Source: Brevibacillus antibioticus (GTDB taxonomy: Bacteria > Bacillota > Bacilli > Brevibacillales > Brevibacillaceae). Taken from it: a DNA stretch of 64,000 nucleotides. The stretch is taken from NCBI RefSeq assembly GCF_005217615.1, contig NZ_SZNK01000001.1, positions 1,507,501 to 1,571,500 on the forward strand. The letters are read 5' to 3'. Made by a program: the position numbers and the translations under genes. A model generated the notes under the pieces. The model did no database searches. It saw only the letters and a program-made list of their open reading frames with translations, and had not been told where the DNA came from. Below are positions 24,526 through 35,200 of this stretch, piece after piece (the first letter of the stretch is position 1; every line of letters starts with the position of its first letter).

Positions 24526-27500
24526 ATGAACAAGATCGACAAAAACAATATAGCTGACATTTTGCCGTTAAGTCCAACGCAGGAGGGCATGCTGTTTTAC
24601 TACCGACTCCAAAAGGATTCCAATCTGTATTTCGAACAGCATCGGCTAACCCTTCGTGGCAAGTTTCAGCTGGAGTTATTTACGCAGGCTGTTTCGATGG
24701 CGTTTGAGGCCAATGAAATGCTTCGTACGGTTTTTCGCTGGGAGGGGCTTCAAGCCCCTGTCCAGCTGATTCTCAAGCAAAAGACATTGGAGATTCCTTA
24801 TTTCGATTGGAGCGAGTTACCATCTGGAGCGCGGGAAAGAAAACTGTCTGCCTTGTTGTCACAGGATAAGCAAACACCTTTCACGCTTGAGTTGGGCAAT
24901 ACCATTCGCATTCAAGTAATAAGGATGGAGTTGTATCGGTATGAAGTCATATGGTCATTTCATCACATTCTCATGGACGGATGGAGTTCCGGCATTCTCC
25001 TAAGAGAGATATTTACAGCATATGGACAATTGTGCTCGGGGCTGACTCCGGCGATCAAACAGAAGGCGAAATACAAGGAGTATCTACGCTTTCTCAAAGA
25101 AGCATCGAAAGAACAATCGTTATCGTATTGGAAAGATTCCTTACAAGGAATTAGCTCGCCTACACCGCTTCCCTATATGCGGGATCGTAACGAAGAGCGG
25201 GGGTATTCTTCTTATCATCTCCGGCTCAGTCGAACGCTTACAGAGACATTGGAGGAAACATCCAAGCGTAACCGTGTGACAATCAGCACTGTGTTGCAGG
25301 CCGTATGGGGTATTTTGCTGCAAAAATACGGCGATACACGGGATGCTCTTTTTGAAGTGGCGTACGCCGGACGTCCTGCTCATCTCACCGGAGCAGAGGA
25401 AATCGTCGGCCTCTTCATCAAGACGTATCCGCTCCGGGTCAAACGGACTGAAACGACAACAGTCAAAGATCTGCTGGGTGTCATGATGGAAGAACAGCAC
25501 CAGATGGCCCCGCATTTGTACGTGCCAGCAGTTGAGTTGAAAAACTGCTCAGAGATGGACGCACAAACCCCTTTGGCGCACAGCTTGTTCGTTTTCCAAA
25601 ACTATCCGATCGACAAGACGCTGGCCGGATTGGAACTTGACTTTGAGCTAGAAAATATCACTTCACATGAAACAACCGATTATCCAATGGTGCTGGAAGT
25701 AACACCAGGTGATGAATGGACAGTCCATGTCAACTACCAGGCATGGAAGTTTCAAGCGAAAGATATCGAACGCTTGGCGCTTCACTATCTGAGCCTTCTC
25801 GAGCAGATTGCGGCTGATCCGGCTCAAGAGATTCGTGATCTTACCTTGCTCAGTGATCATGAGCGGCACGAGATGATCGAGGAACAGATGAAGGTCGTGC
25901 CAGTTCCAAGTAACTACTGCGTGCACGAGTTGATTGATCAAGCGGCAGAAAAAACACCGGATGCAGTTGCGCTTGTACAAGGAAAGCAGACAGTGACTTA
26001 CAAGGAGCTACAAGAGCAAGCGAATCGCCTGTCTTACGCTCTGCAAAAGGAGGTGACAGATGCAGGTAGACCGATAGTTATCATGTGTGATCGTTCCCCT
26101 GAAATGATTACAGCACTGCTAGCTATCCTCAAAGCTGGGTGTTACTATGTCCCACTTGATCCAGACTTGCCAAAAGCGCGAATTGAACAGATCGTAAGCC
26201 AGATTCAGCCTAGTCTTATCGTGACAGAGGGCAGCTATCTGGAACTCGTTGCTGACTTGCAAACAAGGGTGTTTCGTCTGGATGAACCAGCTTGCTGGGC
26301 ACAGGAATTAACGCAAATACCACAGCGAAAAGCGACGCCTTCGAGTACCGCATATGCCATCTTTACTTCTGGTTCAACAGGTACGCCAAAAGGTGTGCGT
26401 GTAAAGCATGATCAATTAATCAACGCTCTTTGGTGGCACATTGAATTTGTTGGGTTCGGAGTGCAGACGAGAACATTGCAGATCGCCACATTGACTTTTG
26501 ACGCATCGGTTGTCGAGATTTTCTGCACACTCATCAGCGGTGGTACCCTTTGCTTGTTGCAGCGACATGAAAACAAATCCCCGCAAAAGCTTGCGGCTGC
26601 CATCGAGAGCCAACAAGCAAACGCGATACTCGTTGTCCCTACGATGTATCACGCTTTGCTTGACCACGCGGCTGATGGCTCACTGGATTCGATTCAAAAA
26701 GTGTTGTGTACAGGAGAGATGTTGTCTTCTTCGTTAGTGGAGCGACATGCGGCCTTGCTACCTCAAGCGCAGATGTACAACTTGTATGGTCCAACGGAAA
26801 ATAGTATCTCGGCATCTGGGTATTGTGTACCGCGACAAGGGCCTTTTGAAAACCCGCTTCCGATTGGACATCCGAGTTACAACGTTCGTGTCTTTCTTCT
26901 GGACCAAGATTTTCATCTATTGCCCAAAGGGGTAATAGGAGAGATGTACGTAGGCGGGATGGGAGTAACGGAAGGATACATCGCTGACGAGGAAAAAACC
27001 AGAGCGTCCTATATCCTGACCCCGTATGGCAGGCTTTATCGTACGGGAGACTTGGCTTGCTGGACGGATGAAGGACATCTGCAATATTTTGGTCGCAAGG
27101 ATTTCCAGATCAAGATTCGCGGCAACCGCGTTGAATTGGAGGAAATTGAAGCTGTCTTGCGCCGTCAGCCTGGTGTCCGGGAAGCAGCGGTAGTGGCCAT
27201 TCAGGAGTCAAAGCGCGATCCTTATCTGGTAGCATGCTTGGTTGCGATGCATCCGATTGAGGAACATGTTCTGCGAGAAGCGGTATTGACTTATCTGCCT
27301 GACTACATGCTACCTGCCTTTTTCGTCCATCTTGATGCCTTACCTCGGACGCAGAGTGGAAAAGTAGACAAGACGGCCTTGCAACGTTTGGATTATACGC
27401 AGTATCGTTCGGGAAAGGAAGAGGCCCCGGCAGATGAACTTGAGCAGCAATTGGCACAAATATGGCGGGAGCTTTTGGCGGTCGAAAAAATAAGTGTGCA

Positions 27501-30500
27501 CGATCATTTTTTCTCGCTAGGAGGCCACTCGCTGAAAGCGGCTCAACTCGTGACCAGAATGCAAAAAGAGAGTAAAACAGACATCACGATCAGGGATGTA
27601 TTCCAGAACCCGACCATTCGACAATTAGCGGACCGCATCAGGGGTAGACAGCCGATATCCTACGCGCCGATTAATCGGGTGAGTCAAGCCGAGAAATACA
27701 GGGCTTCTTCTTCACAGAAACGAATTTTCGTGATGCATGGGATAGAAGGCGAAAGCACCAGCTACAACATGTCGGGTGTAATCGCGGTGAATGGTCATTT
27801 GGATGTAAGTCGAGTAAGAAGTGTGTTTAAGGAAATCATCCAAAGGCATGAAGCATTCCGTACTTCGTTTGCGGTACAGGATGGAGAAGTGTATCAATAC
27901 ATTAGCGACCATGTGCCATTTGAGATCCAAACCATGCATAGCGACGGCCGGACATTGGACGAACTGATGGAAGACTTCCGGCAATCTTTTGATTTGACGA
28001 AAGCACCTCTCCTTCAAGTTTGCCTAGTCGAGGTCACAGCCACTCAGCATTATCTGCTGTTCAACTCTCATCATATTATTTTGGATGGCATTTCACTGAA
28101 TGTGTTAATGGAAGACTTCGCTAGATCGTATGTGGGTGAAGAGCTGCCTGTACTGCCAATTCAGTACAAGGACTACGCCGATTGGCAGTGGCAAAAGCGA
28201 GGTAGCGAGCAGTGGAATCAGCAGGAAAAATACTGGGTGGATACTTTCAGCGACCGAGTCCCGCTCATGTCTTTTCCGCTGGATTACCCGCGCCCTTCTG
28301 TTAAAACATTTCAGGGGGATCACCATACGTTCTATCTTACTGATTCTACGTACGGTGATTTGCATGCATTTGCCAAGCAGAACGAAGTGACTGTCCATGC
28401 TGTTTTGATGTCGGCTTATTACGTATTGCTGATGAAATACACGTCTCAGGAAGATTTCGTTGTCGGTTCACTGGTAGCTGGACGAAACCATCCTGATTTG
28501 GAGCGAATCGTCGGCGTCTTTATCAACTTCCTTCCGATACGCAATCGTCCTCGTGCCGATCTTGTGTATACGGATTTTGTACAAGAGGTTCAGCGCAGTC
28601 TGCTACTGGCCTACGAACATCAGGAGTATCCGTTTGAAGAGATCGTTGCTCGTAGCGCAGCAGGCATCCAGCAAACGCAAAACCCATTGTTTGATACGAT
28701 GCTGATCTTCCATAACCAGCGCGAGCAAGAAGTCAGGTTTACCCTGGACGACGTGCAATTTGAAGAGGTTCCGCATGAATCGAAGACGTCGAAGCTTGAC
28801 TTTAAGCTGGATATTACACCACTCGCTGATCAATTCAGATGCGTGCTTGAATACGATACCCAGTTGTTTAAATCGGAGACAATGGAAGGTTTCGCTGACA
28901 ACTATTTGCGTGTCCTCACAGCACTTCTGAAGCATCCGAAACAGCGATTGGATGATGTTGACATCGTGTATCACCAAACGGAAAAAGAGGGCGTGATGAA
29001 CCGCCTTCATCATGTCGGAGTTGCCGTTCCAGAACTGGGTCCGGCTCAAATCAGGTATGGCGCTCTTGGATTTGATGCGAGCGATTCCTTGCATGATCCA
29101 GAACAAAACGTGTATCTCTCGATGTGCATGAAACCGGGATGTGTACCTATCGAGCTCATCGCGCCTGTCGATGAAACGTCACCTTGCGTTCGTTTGTTGG
29201 AAGAGAAGGGGACGGGTCCGTACCATCTATGCTATTCTATTTCCAATATTAATCATTTCTTGAAGATGTTAGTTGATTCTGGCTTTAAATACGATTTGGT
29301 CAGCGCTCCGAAGCCAGCGGTGCTTTTTAATCATAGACTTGTTGCCTTTCTCTTTCTGGAATCGGTTGGCTTGATTGAACTTGTAGAGAGCGAGAACATG
29401 ACGCATGACGAATGGCAAAGCAGCGATCAGCGATCTGCTGTCCGGTTGCTCACATCAGATGCTGAAAAGGCACTGTCGTTCTTTACGTTTCTGGGCTACC
29501 GTATTCACGAGAAATATCTGGATCGGCAATCGCAAGCCAGTATCATCACACTAGGCAAAGCAAGTGAGAGCAGTATCCAATTAGTCGAGCCCCGAATGGA
29601 GCAATCGCAAGAACAACGAGAGCTCATGAAAAGTGGTTCTGGCGTTTACCAGATCGAGGATCGGGTAGCGAACCTGACCGAACGGATCGACACCTTGATA
29701 GCGTGCGGCATCCCCGTTTCTTTTACAGACCGGGCAGGACGTAATCTGCAACTGACAGATGCCCCTTACCTACTATTAACCGACGGGAAATCAGCCGCCC
29801 AAAGACCTAAGCCGATTCTAGGCGAGTTTCATTCGGAAACAACGCCCATCTATTCCTTCGTTCAGGAACGTTTGCTGAAGCAGGAACAAGAAGAGGGGAT
29901 TGTGGCTGTCAGATGTTTTGACATCGAGCTTCGGAGCGGAATCGAACTGTCGTATATGCAGCAAGCATGGCAAGCTCTCGTGCGACGTTTTCCTCTGCTG
30001 TCGCCCCAAGGCTTTTCCGAACCGATTCCGTTTGCGTTATGTGATTTACAGGAGAAAAGCGAGGCAGAGGCAACGGTATGGTTGCGGGATCAATTGACTG
30101 CCGAACAGAAGAGACCGTTTAAGGACAAAGCAGGAAGTTTGGTTCGATTTGAACTGATAAAGCTAGCTGCTGATCGCTATCGATTGATTGGAAGTCTACA
30201 CAGCTCCTTTAGTGATTGGCGAGGTCTTGGACTCCTCCTGGAGGAATGGGAGGCTCTGTATCAGGCGATTGCAGAAGGGCATGAGCCTGCTGTGGAAGAA
30301 CAGCCTAGCTACGAAGCATTCGCTGTTTGGCAGAAAAAAATGCTTTATTACGGACATCTCGAGGCCCAGCGTCACGAGTGGTTGACAGCAGCAAATCCAC
30401 ATTCTGCTCAACCTTTTGGTGCGGGAGGGGTAGCGACGCGACAAGTCGAGCAGTATATCGACCCGACAGGTCACGGCGACTTGCTGCATATAGCTACTCA

Positions 30501-31041
30501 TTCCAATCAGGAATTGGGAGATATCTTGCTTGCCTCCTATCTGCTGTTACTTCGACAGGTCACTCAATTGCCGAGTTTGACGCTTGGGGTAGTGACGACG
30601 AATCGGACGCAAGGTGTGCTGGAACAAACGCTAGGTAACTTTGACAACATCATACCGCTCACTATCGATATGCAGACGATCAGTTCATTTTCACAATTAG
30701 TGGATCAAACGAAGCAAGTACGTGCTCGGATGGAAATGCTCTCGTTGTATCCGTCAGAGCACTGGCAAGCGACGACGCACATGGAATGGCCGACACTTTT
30801 TGTCAACCAGACGATTCCGTTCAAGGCTCAGTCAGCTGCTTGGAAACGTGAAGTCAAACGTTCAGTTGAGCCAGAAATGGCCGGAAGTCCGTTAGTTCTT
30901 CAGGTAGCAGAAACTTCGGAAGGTATCCATGTCGTTTTTACCTATGATCCCTCTATGCTTCAGACGGCCTATGTTGAATCGCTTTCTGATCGCTATGTGA
31001 AAATCCTAAAAATGCTAGCAGACAAATCCAAAATAAAGTAA
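24526..31041 (+). CDS. NRPS C-A-T-C followed by two VOC-type domains and a degenerate C domain
   Basis: About 2,171 residues. C1 (1-430, HHILMDGWS near 145); A (460-950, code DAVLLTLISK, substrate not recognised); T (LGGHSLKAA near 998); C2 (1058-1485, HHIILDG near 1180). Then comes something unusual: about 1490-1625 reads HHVGVAVPEL ... PYHLCYSISN ... IELVE, a methylmalonyl-CoA-epimerase/glyoxalase (VOC) domain. 1635-1758 looks like a second, more diverged VOC half. 1770-2170 is a condensation-like domain whose HHxxxDG motif is HSSFSDW, so probably not catalytic. By order this module should add the residue after D-Asn (beta-Tyr or beta-Phe in edeine). GTG 24523 is an alternative start. Confidence 0.88.
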   Translation: MNKIDKNNIADILPLSPTQEGMLFYYRLQKDSNLYFEQHRLTLRGKFQLELFTQAVSMAFEANEMLRTVFRWEGLQAPVQLILKQKTLEIPYFDWSELPSGARERKLSALLSQDKQTPFTLELGNTIRIQVIRMELYRYEVIWSFHHILMDGWSSGILLREIFTAYGQLCSGLTPAIKQKAKYKEYLRFLKEASKEQSLSYWKDSLQGISSPTPLPYMRDRNEERGYSSYHLRLSRTLTETLEETSKRNRVTISTVLQAVWGILLQKYGDTRDALFEVAYAGRPAHLTGAEEIVGLFIKTYPLRVKRTETTTVKDLLGVMMEEQHQMAPHLYVPAVELKNCSEMDAQTPLAHSLFVFQNYPIDKTLAGLELDFELENITSHETTDYPMVLEVTPGDEWTVHVNYQAWKFQAKDIERLALHYLSLLEQIAADPAQEIRDLTLLSDHERHEMIEEQMKVVPVPSNYCVHELIDQAAEKTPDAVALVQGKQTVTYKELQEQANRLSYALQKEVTDAGRPIVIMCDRSPEMITALLAILKAGCYYVPLDPDLPKARIEQIVSQIQPSLIVTEGSYLELVADLQTRVFRLDEPACWAQELTQIPQRKATPSSTAYAIFTSGSTGTPKGVRVKHDQLINALWWHIEFVGFGVQTRTLQIATLTFDASVVEIFCTLISGGTLCLLQRHENKSPQKLAAAIESQQANAILVVPTMYHALLDHAADGSLDSIQKVLCTGEMLSSSLVERHAALLPQAQMYNLYGPTENSISASGYCVPRQGPFENPLPIGHPSYNVRVFLLDQDFHLLPKGVIGEMYVGGMGVTEGYIADEEKTRASYILTPYGRLYRTGDLACWTDEGHLQYFGRKDFQIKIRGNRVELEEIEAVLRRQPGVREAAVVAIQESKRDPYLVACLVAMHPIEEHVLREAVLTYLPDYMLPAFFVHLDALPRTQSGKVDKTALQRLDYTQYRSGKEEAPADELEQQLAQIWRELLAVEKISVHDHFFSLGGHSLKAAQLVTRMQKESKTDITIRDVFQNPTIRQLADRIRGRQPISYAPINRVSQAEKYRASSSQKRIFVMHGIEGESTSYNMSGVIAVNGHLDVSRVRSVFKEIIQRHEAFRTSFAVQDGEVYQYISDHVPFEIQTMHSDGRTLDELMEDFRQSFDLTKAPLLQVCLVEVTATQHYLLFNSHHIILDGISLNVLMEDFARSYVGEELPVLPIQYKDYADWQWQKRGSEQWNQQEKYWVDTFSDRVPLMSFPLDYPRPSVKTFQGDHHTFYLTDSTYGDLHAFAKQNEVTVHAVLMSAYYVLLMKYTSQEDFVVGSLVAGRNHPDLERIVGVFINFLPIRNRPRADLVYTDFVQEVQRSLLLAYEHQEYPFEEIVARSAAGIQQTQNPLFDTMLIFHNQREQEVRFTLDDVQFEEVPHESKTSKLDFKLDITPLADQFRCVLEYDTQLFKSETMEGFADNYLRVLTALLKHPKQRLDDVDIVYHQTEKEGVMNRLHHVGVAVPELGPAQIRYGALGFDASDSLHDPEQNVYLSMCMKPGCVPIELIAPVDETSPCVRLLEEKGTGPYHLCYSISNINHFLKMLVDSGFKYDLVSAPKPAVLFNHRLVAFLFLESVGLIELVESENMTHDEWQSSDQRSAVRLLTSDAEKALSFFTFLGYRIHEKYLDRQSQASIITLGKASESSIQLVEPRMEQSQEQRELMKSGSGVYQIEDRVANLTERIDTLIACGIPVSFTDRAGRNLQLTDAPYLLLTDGKSAAQRPKPILGEFHSETTPIYSFVQERLLKQEQEEGIVAVRCFDIELRSGIELSYMQQAWQALVRRFPLLSPQGFSEPIPFALCDLQEKSEAEATVWLRDQLTAEQKRPFKDKAGSLVRFELIKLAADRYRLIGSLHSSFSDWRGLGLLLEEWEALYQAIAEGHEPAVEEQPSYEAFAVWQKKMLYYGHLEAQRHEWLTAANPHSAQPFGAGGVATRQVEQYIDPTGHGDLLHIATHSNQELGDILLASYLLLLRQVTQLPSLTLGVVTTNRTQGVLEQTLGNFDNIIPLTIDMQTISSFSQLVDQTKQVRARMEMLSLYPSEHWQATTHMEWPTLFVNQTIPFKAQSAAWKREVKRSVEPEMAGSPLVLQVAETSEGIHVVFTYDPSMLQTAYVESLSDRYVKILKMLADKSKIK

Positions 31042-31056
31042 AAGGGGTAGAGAAAT

Positions 31057-32220
31057 ATGGAAATCAGATCCTCTATTAATTTTCACGACGAACGCTTTTT
31101 GATGTTTGTACTGGACCAGATGGCAAATGAGCTTGAGAGAAACGGTGGAGAAGCGATCCGCATGACTCTTGGGAAGTCAGAAATGCCGCTGCATCCCGAA
31201 ATTATCAATTCCATGCAACAGTCATTGAACAGCTTTGAAAAATATTCGCTCGTATATCCAGGTGGATTGCCGGAGCTGAAAGATAAGCTCGCAACCCACT
31301 ATAAAACAAAATACGATGTGTCCATCAAACCGGAGAATTTCGTGATCAGTGTTGGTACCAGCACACTCTTCCGTAACTTGTTCTACCTCTTGCTTAAAGA
31401 GGGCGATGAAGTGTTGTTGCCACTTCCGTACTACTCGCTTTACCATTTCTGCGCGCTCTTAGTCGGTGCCAAAGTTCGTTACTACAAAATTGATATGGAT
31501 ACATTGAGACTTGATGTGGAGTCGTTTAAAGAGAATTTTACAGACAAGACGAAAGTGGTTGTGATCAACACGCCAGGAAACCCGTTGGGAAATATTCTTA
31601 CAAAAGACGAATTGTATACGATCGACGGCATCGTAGACGGTCGTGCGGCTATTATCAATGACGAAATTTATGCGAATACCTACTTCGATGACGAGTGCGA
31701 ATCCGTGATGCAGCTGAAAAATACCAAGTCTACGTTCATCACAACCGATGCATTTTCCAAAGCGTACCGGATGTATAGCAGACGTGTCGGATATGCGATC
31801 GTACCAGATGAGCTGGTGCAACCACTGACGGTCATTCAGCACCATACACTGCTCACAGCTGACCCGGTCGTACAGTTCGGAGCAATGGCTGCGCTTGATT
31901 ACCAGCATGAGGTTGATCATTTGGTCCAACTGTACAAAGGTCGTCGGGACTACACGATCGATGCTTTCCAAAATGTAGAGGATGTCCGTGCTCTGCCAGC
32001 GAGAGGAAGCTTCTACTTCACGCTTGATTGCGAAGCGTTTATGAAGAGAAAAGGCATCAGCACCTCGCTTGAGTTGGCTACACAAATTTTCGAGGCTACA
32101 CATGTGGCGACTGTACCGGGCTCTGACTTTGGTATCCCGAATACGCTGCGCCTCTCATACTCTGCCGCCAAGTATAACGAGGGAATTAACCGTTTGCGGG
32201 AATTTTTCACCACCACCTAA
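31057..32220 (+). CDS. Class I/II PLP aminotransferase
   Basis: A 387-residue fold-type I aminotransferase. Visible marks are YPGG near residue 68, the NTPGNPLG loop near 170, NDEIYAN with the PLP-contacting Asp and Tyr, and the Schiff-base Lys in AFSKAYRMYSRRVGY near 233; the conserved Arg for substrate carboxylate is in LRLSYS near the end. Length and motifs are typical of the aspartate aminotransferase superfamily. Its place between the second and third NRPS genes suggests a role in making a cluster-specific residue, possibly isoserine or the diamino acid, but the substrate cannot be read from sequence. Confidence 0.85.
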   Translation: MEIRSSINFHDERFLMFVLDQMANELERNGGEAIRMTLGKSEMPLHPEIINSMQQSLNSFEKYSLVYPGGLPELKDKLATHYKTKYDVSIKPENFVISVGTSTLFRNLFYLLLKEGDEVLLPLPYYSLYHFCALLVGAKVRYYKIDMDTLRLDVESFKENFTDKTKVVVINTPGNPLGNILTKDELYTIDGIVDGRAAIINDEIYANTYFDDECESVMQLKNTKSTFITTDAFSKAYRMYSRRVGYAIVPDELVQPLTVIQHHTLLTADPVVQFGAMAALDYQHEVDHLVQLYKGRRDYTIDAFQNVEDVRALPARGSFYFTLDCEAFMKRKGISTSLELATQIFEATHVATVPGSDFGIPNTLRLSYSAAKYNEGINRLREFFTTT

Positions 32221-32237
32221 AAAGGGGAAGAGTCGCA

Positions 32238-35200
32238 ATGAATGGACGTATGCAGCTCGATCTGGATCTGAACGAGTTTAACCTGCTCACTGATGAGGAA
32301 GCGAACTTGTTAACCCGAGTCAATCAGACAGACAAACCGTATCGCAACCAAGTAACAATCGCTGAACTGTTCGCCCGGCAGGCGGAAAAAACGCCTAATA
32401 GAGTCGCTGTGGTAGAGGCGGATCGAGAAAGAACATACGCAGAACTACACGCGGAAGCAAACCAGCTAGCCCGTATCCTAACAGATGCGGGTGTAGTTCC
32501 TTCGCAACTCGTAGGAATTCTCGCAGACAGGAGCTCCCGTATGGTAGCGGCAGTTCTTGCCATCCTCCAAGCAGGTGGGGGATACGTCCCGGTTGATCCG
32601 CATTATCCCCGAGCTAGAATTCGGTATCTTTTGCAGGATAGTCGCTGCAAGGTGCTTGTAACAGAATCCATTTATTTGGATGAGATCATACCCGATCTAC
32701 CTGACAGCATCGAAACGATCATTTGTTTGGACGAGACTTCCTTCCATCACGAAGGATACAAGGTCTATACAGCGTCCGACATTCGCATCCAAAAGGATGA
32801 GGCGATAGCTCCGGCAGGTTCAGAGGATGATGTTGCTTACGTCATCTACACATCTGGTTCGACCGGTGCACCAAAGGGCGTCATGATTACGCACAAACAG
32901 GTTTTGAATACGTTGTTTTGGCTGGAGGAGACGTTTCCACTAAGCGAGACAGACGTAGTTGCCCAAAAAACCTCGATTTCTTTTACGGACTCGGTGTGGG
33001 AATTGTTTTGGCCGCTGATGGTTGGATCAAAGCTGTCTATTTTGAAAGAGGAAGACGGCAAAGATCCAGGAGCGTTGTATGACTGGTTGCAAGAGCAACG
33101 TATTACAGTCACCCAGTTCGTTCCAGCGATGATGAATGTGTTTCTGGCTCATGTGCATTCTCGTAAGGAACCAGATCCGTTGCCTAATTTGAAGTGGGTA
33201 TTTAACGGAGGAGAAGCACTGACGGCTAATCTGGTTCGCGAATGGAATCGTCTGTTCCGTATCGCGCGAATCGCCAATATTTACGGGATGACAGAATCAG
33301 CGATATACGCTTCCGTCTATCTTTGCACAGAGCAGCCTGCTGAAGAAACACTCAGAATCCCTATAGGTGTTCCCATTGCCAATACTCATATGTTCATCCT
33401 TGGACAGACGGGGGAAATTTGTCCCCCTGATGTCAAGGGCGAGATTTGTATCGGAGGAATTGGCATCACTGACGGATATTTGGGTAAATCTGAGTTGACC
33501 GAGAAAGCATTTACGAATCATCCCATAACCGGCGAGCGCCTTTACCGTACGGGAGATGTCGGATTACTCAGCGAAACGGGCGTCTTTGAATATTTGGGGC
33601 GGATGGACGATCAGGTTCAAGTGCGCGGCTATCGTGTGGAACTGAAAGAAGTGGAACGCGCTGTCCTTCAGCATCCTGCTGTAAATCAGGTAGCTGTATT
33701 AGCTATGACTGATCAAATGGGTATGACCGAACTGGCTTGCTACTATGTAGGGCAAAAGGATGGCGTTCAGCCAGATGGGCTTCGTGCGCACCTGCTAGAG
33801 TGGCTCCCCGGATATATGATCCCGAGTTACTTTATAGAACTGTCTGAGATGCCGCTTACCCCGCATGGAAAGATCGATCGCAAAGCTTTGCCTGCTGTAA
33901 AGCCTGGCATCAGTAGTGATTACGTGCCACCGGCAAATCCTATCGAACAAAAGCTGGCTGAGTTGTGGTCGGAAGTTTTACAGATTCCATCCCCTGGTGT
34001 ACTTGATCACTTTGTCGGACAGGGAGGACATTCGCTAAAGGCCATTCAGCTTTTATCCCGGATTGAAAGTGACTTTCAAGTGAAGCTTTCCATGCGCGAC
34101 TTGTTTGATGCGCCGACGATTCGTGGTTTGGCGACAAGGCTCACAGGCAATCTCCAAGAAATGGAGCAAAAACCGATCGTCTTGCTCGCCGATCAGGAAT
34201 ATTACCCTGTCACGCGCGCACAAGAGAGGCTTTACCTGTTGTGGCAGTTGGAAGAAGATGCTACCAGCTACCATACACCGGGAGTAATGCGGATCAACGG
34301 TTCCCTTGATTCAGGCCGTCTTCAAGCGGTTGCGGATCAACTCGTCGCACGACATGAGGCGCTGCGCACCTCGTTTCATCTGATTGAAGGTCAGGTGAAA
34401 CAAAAAGTACACAGTGACCTTTCTGTACAGATCGAGACATGGCAAGCGGACGAAGAAACTGTGGAAAAGACAATTGAACGCTTTTTCCGGCCTTTTGGTT
34501 TAAAGCAAGCTCCCTTACTTCGTATCGGCTTAATTGAGCTCTCATCAGAAGAGCATCTGTTAATTTTCGACATGCACCATATCATTTCAGATGGCATATC
34601 CAAATCCATCTTGCTTAAGGAGTTTTGTAACCTTTACCAAGGACAGGTGTTGCCGGAATTGTCGGTACAGGCCAAAGAATTTGCTTGGTGGCAAACAGAA
34701 CAAGCTGCCGAGATTGGCTGGGTCGAGCATGAAGCCTACTGGTTGGATGCATTTTCCGAGCAGCCGCAACCATTGGCAATTCCGACCGATTATCCTCGCC
34801 CACAAACCATGACATTTGATGGCGATGAGTTGCTGACAGAGCTGTCTGGAGAGTGGTTGGAAAAACTCGACTCGTTCACCCGTCAGAGTTCTACGACGCT
34901 GTACATGCTTCTTTTGGCCGTCTATTCTGTTTTGTTATCCAAATACAGCAATCAGGCAGACATCGTCATTGGTTGCGACATGGATGGTAGACAACGAGCG
35001 GAGTTTGCCCCTGTTGTGGGAATGTTTGTCAACACCTTGGCCCTGCGAAGCTGGCCGAAGAAAGAATTGACCGTCCAAGAGTATATCGGTCAGGTACGCC
35101 AAAACGTGCTAGACGGTTTTGAGCATGGAGACTATCCATTCGACCAACTCGTCAGCCAAATTCAATTGACGCGCGATCCAGCAAGGAACCCGTTGTTTGA

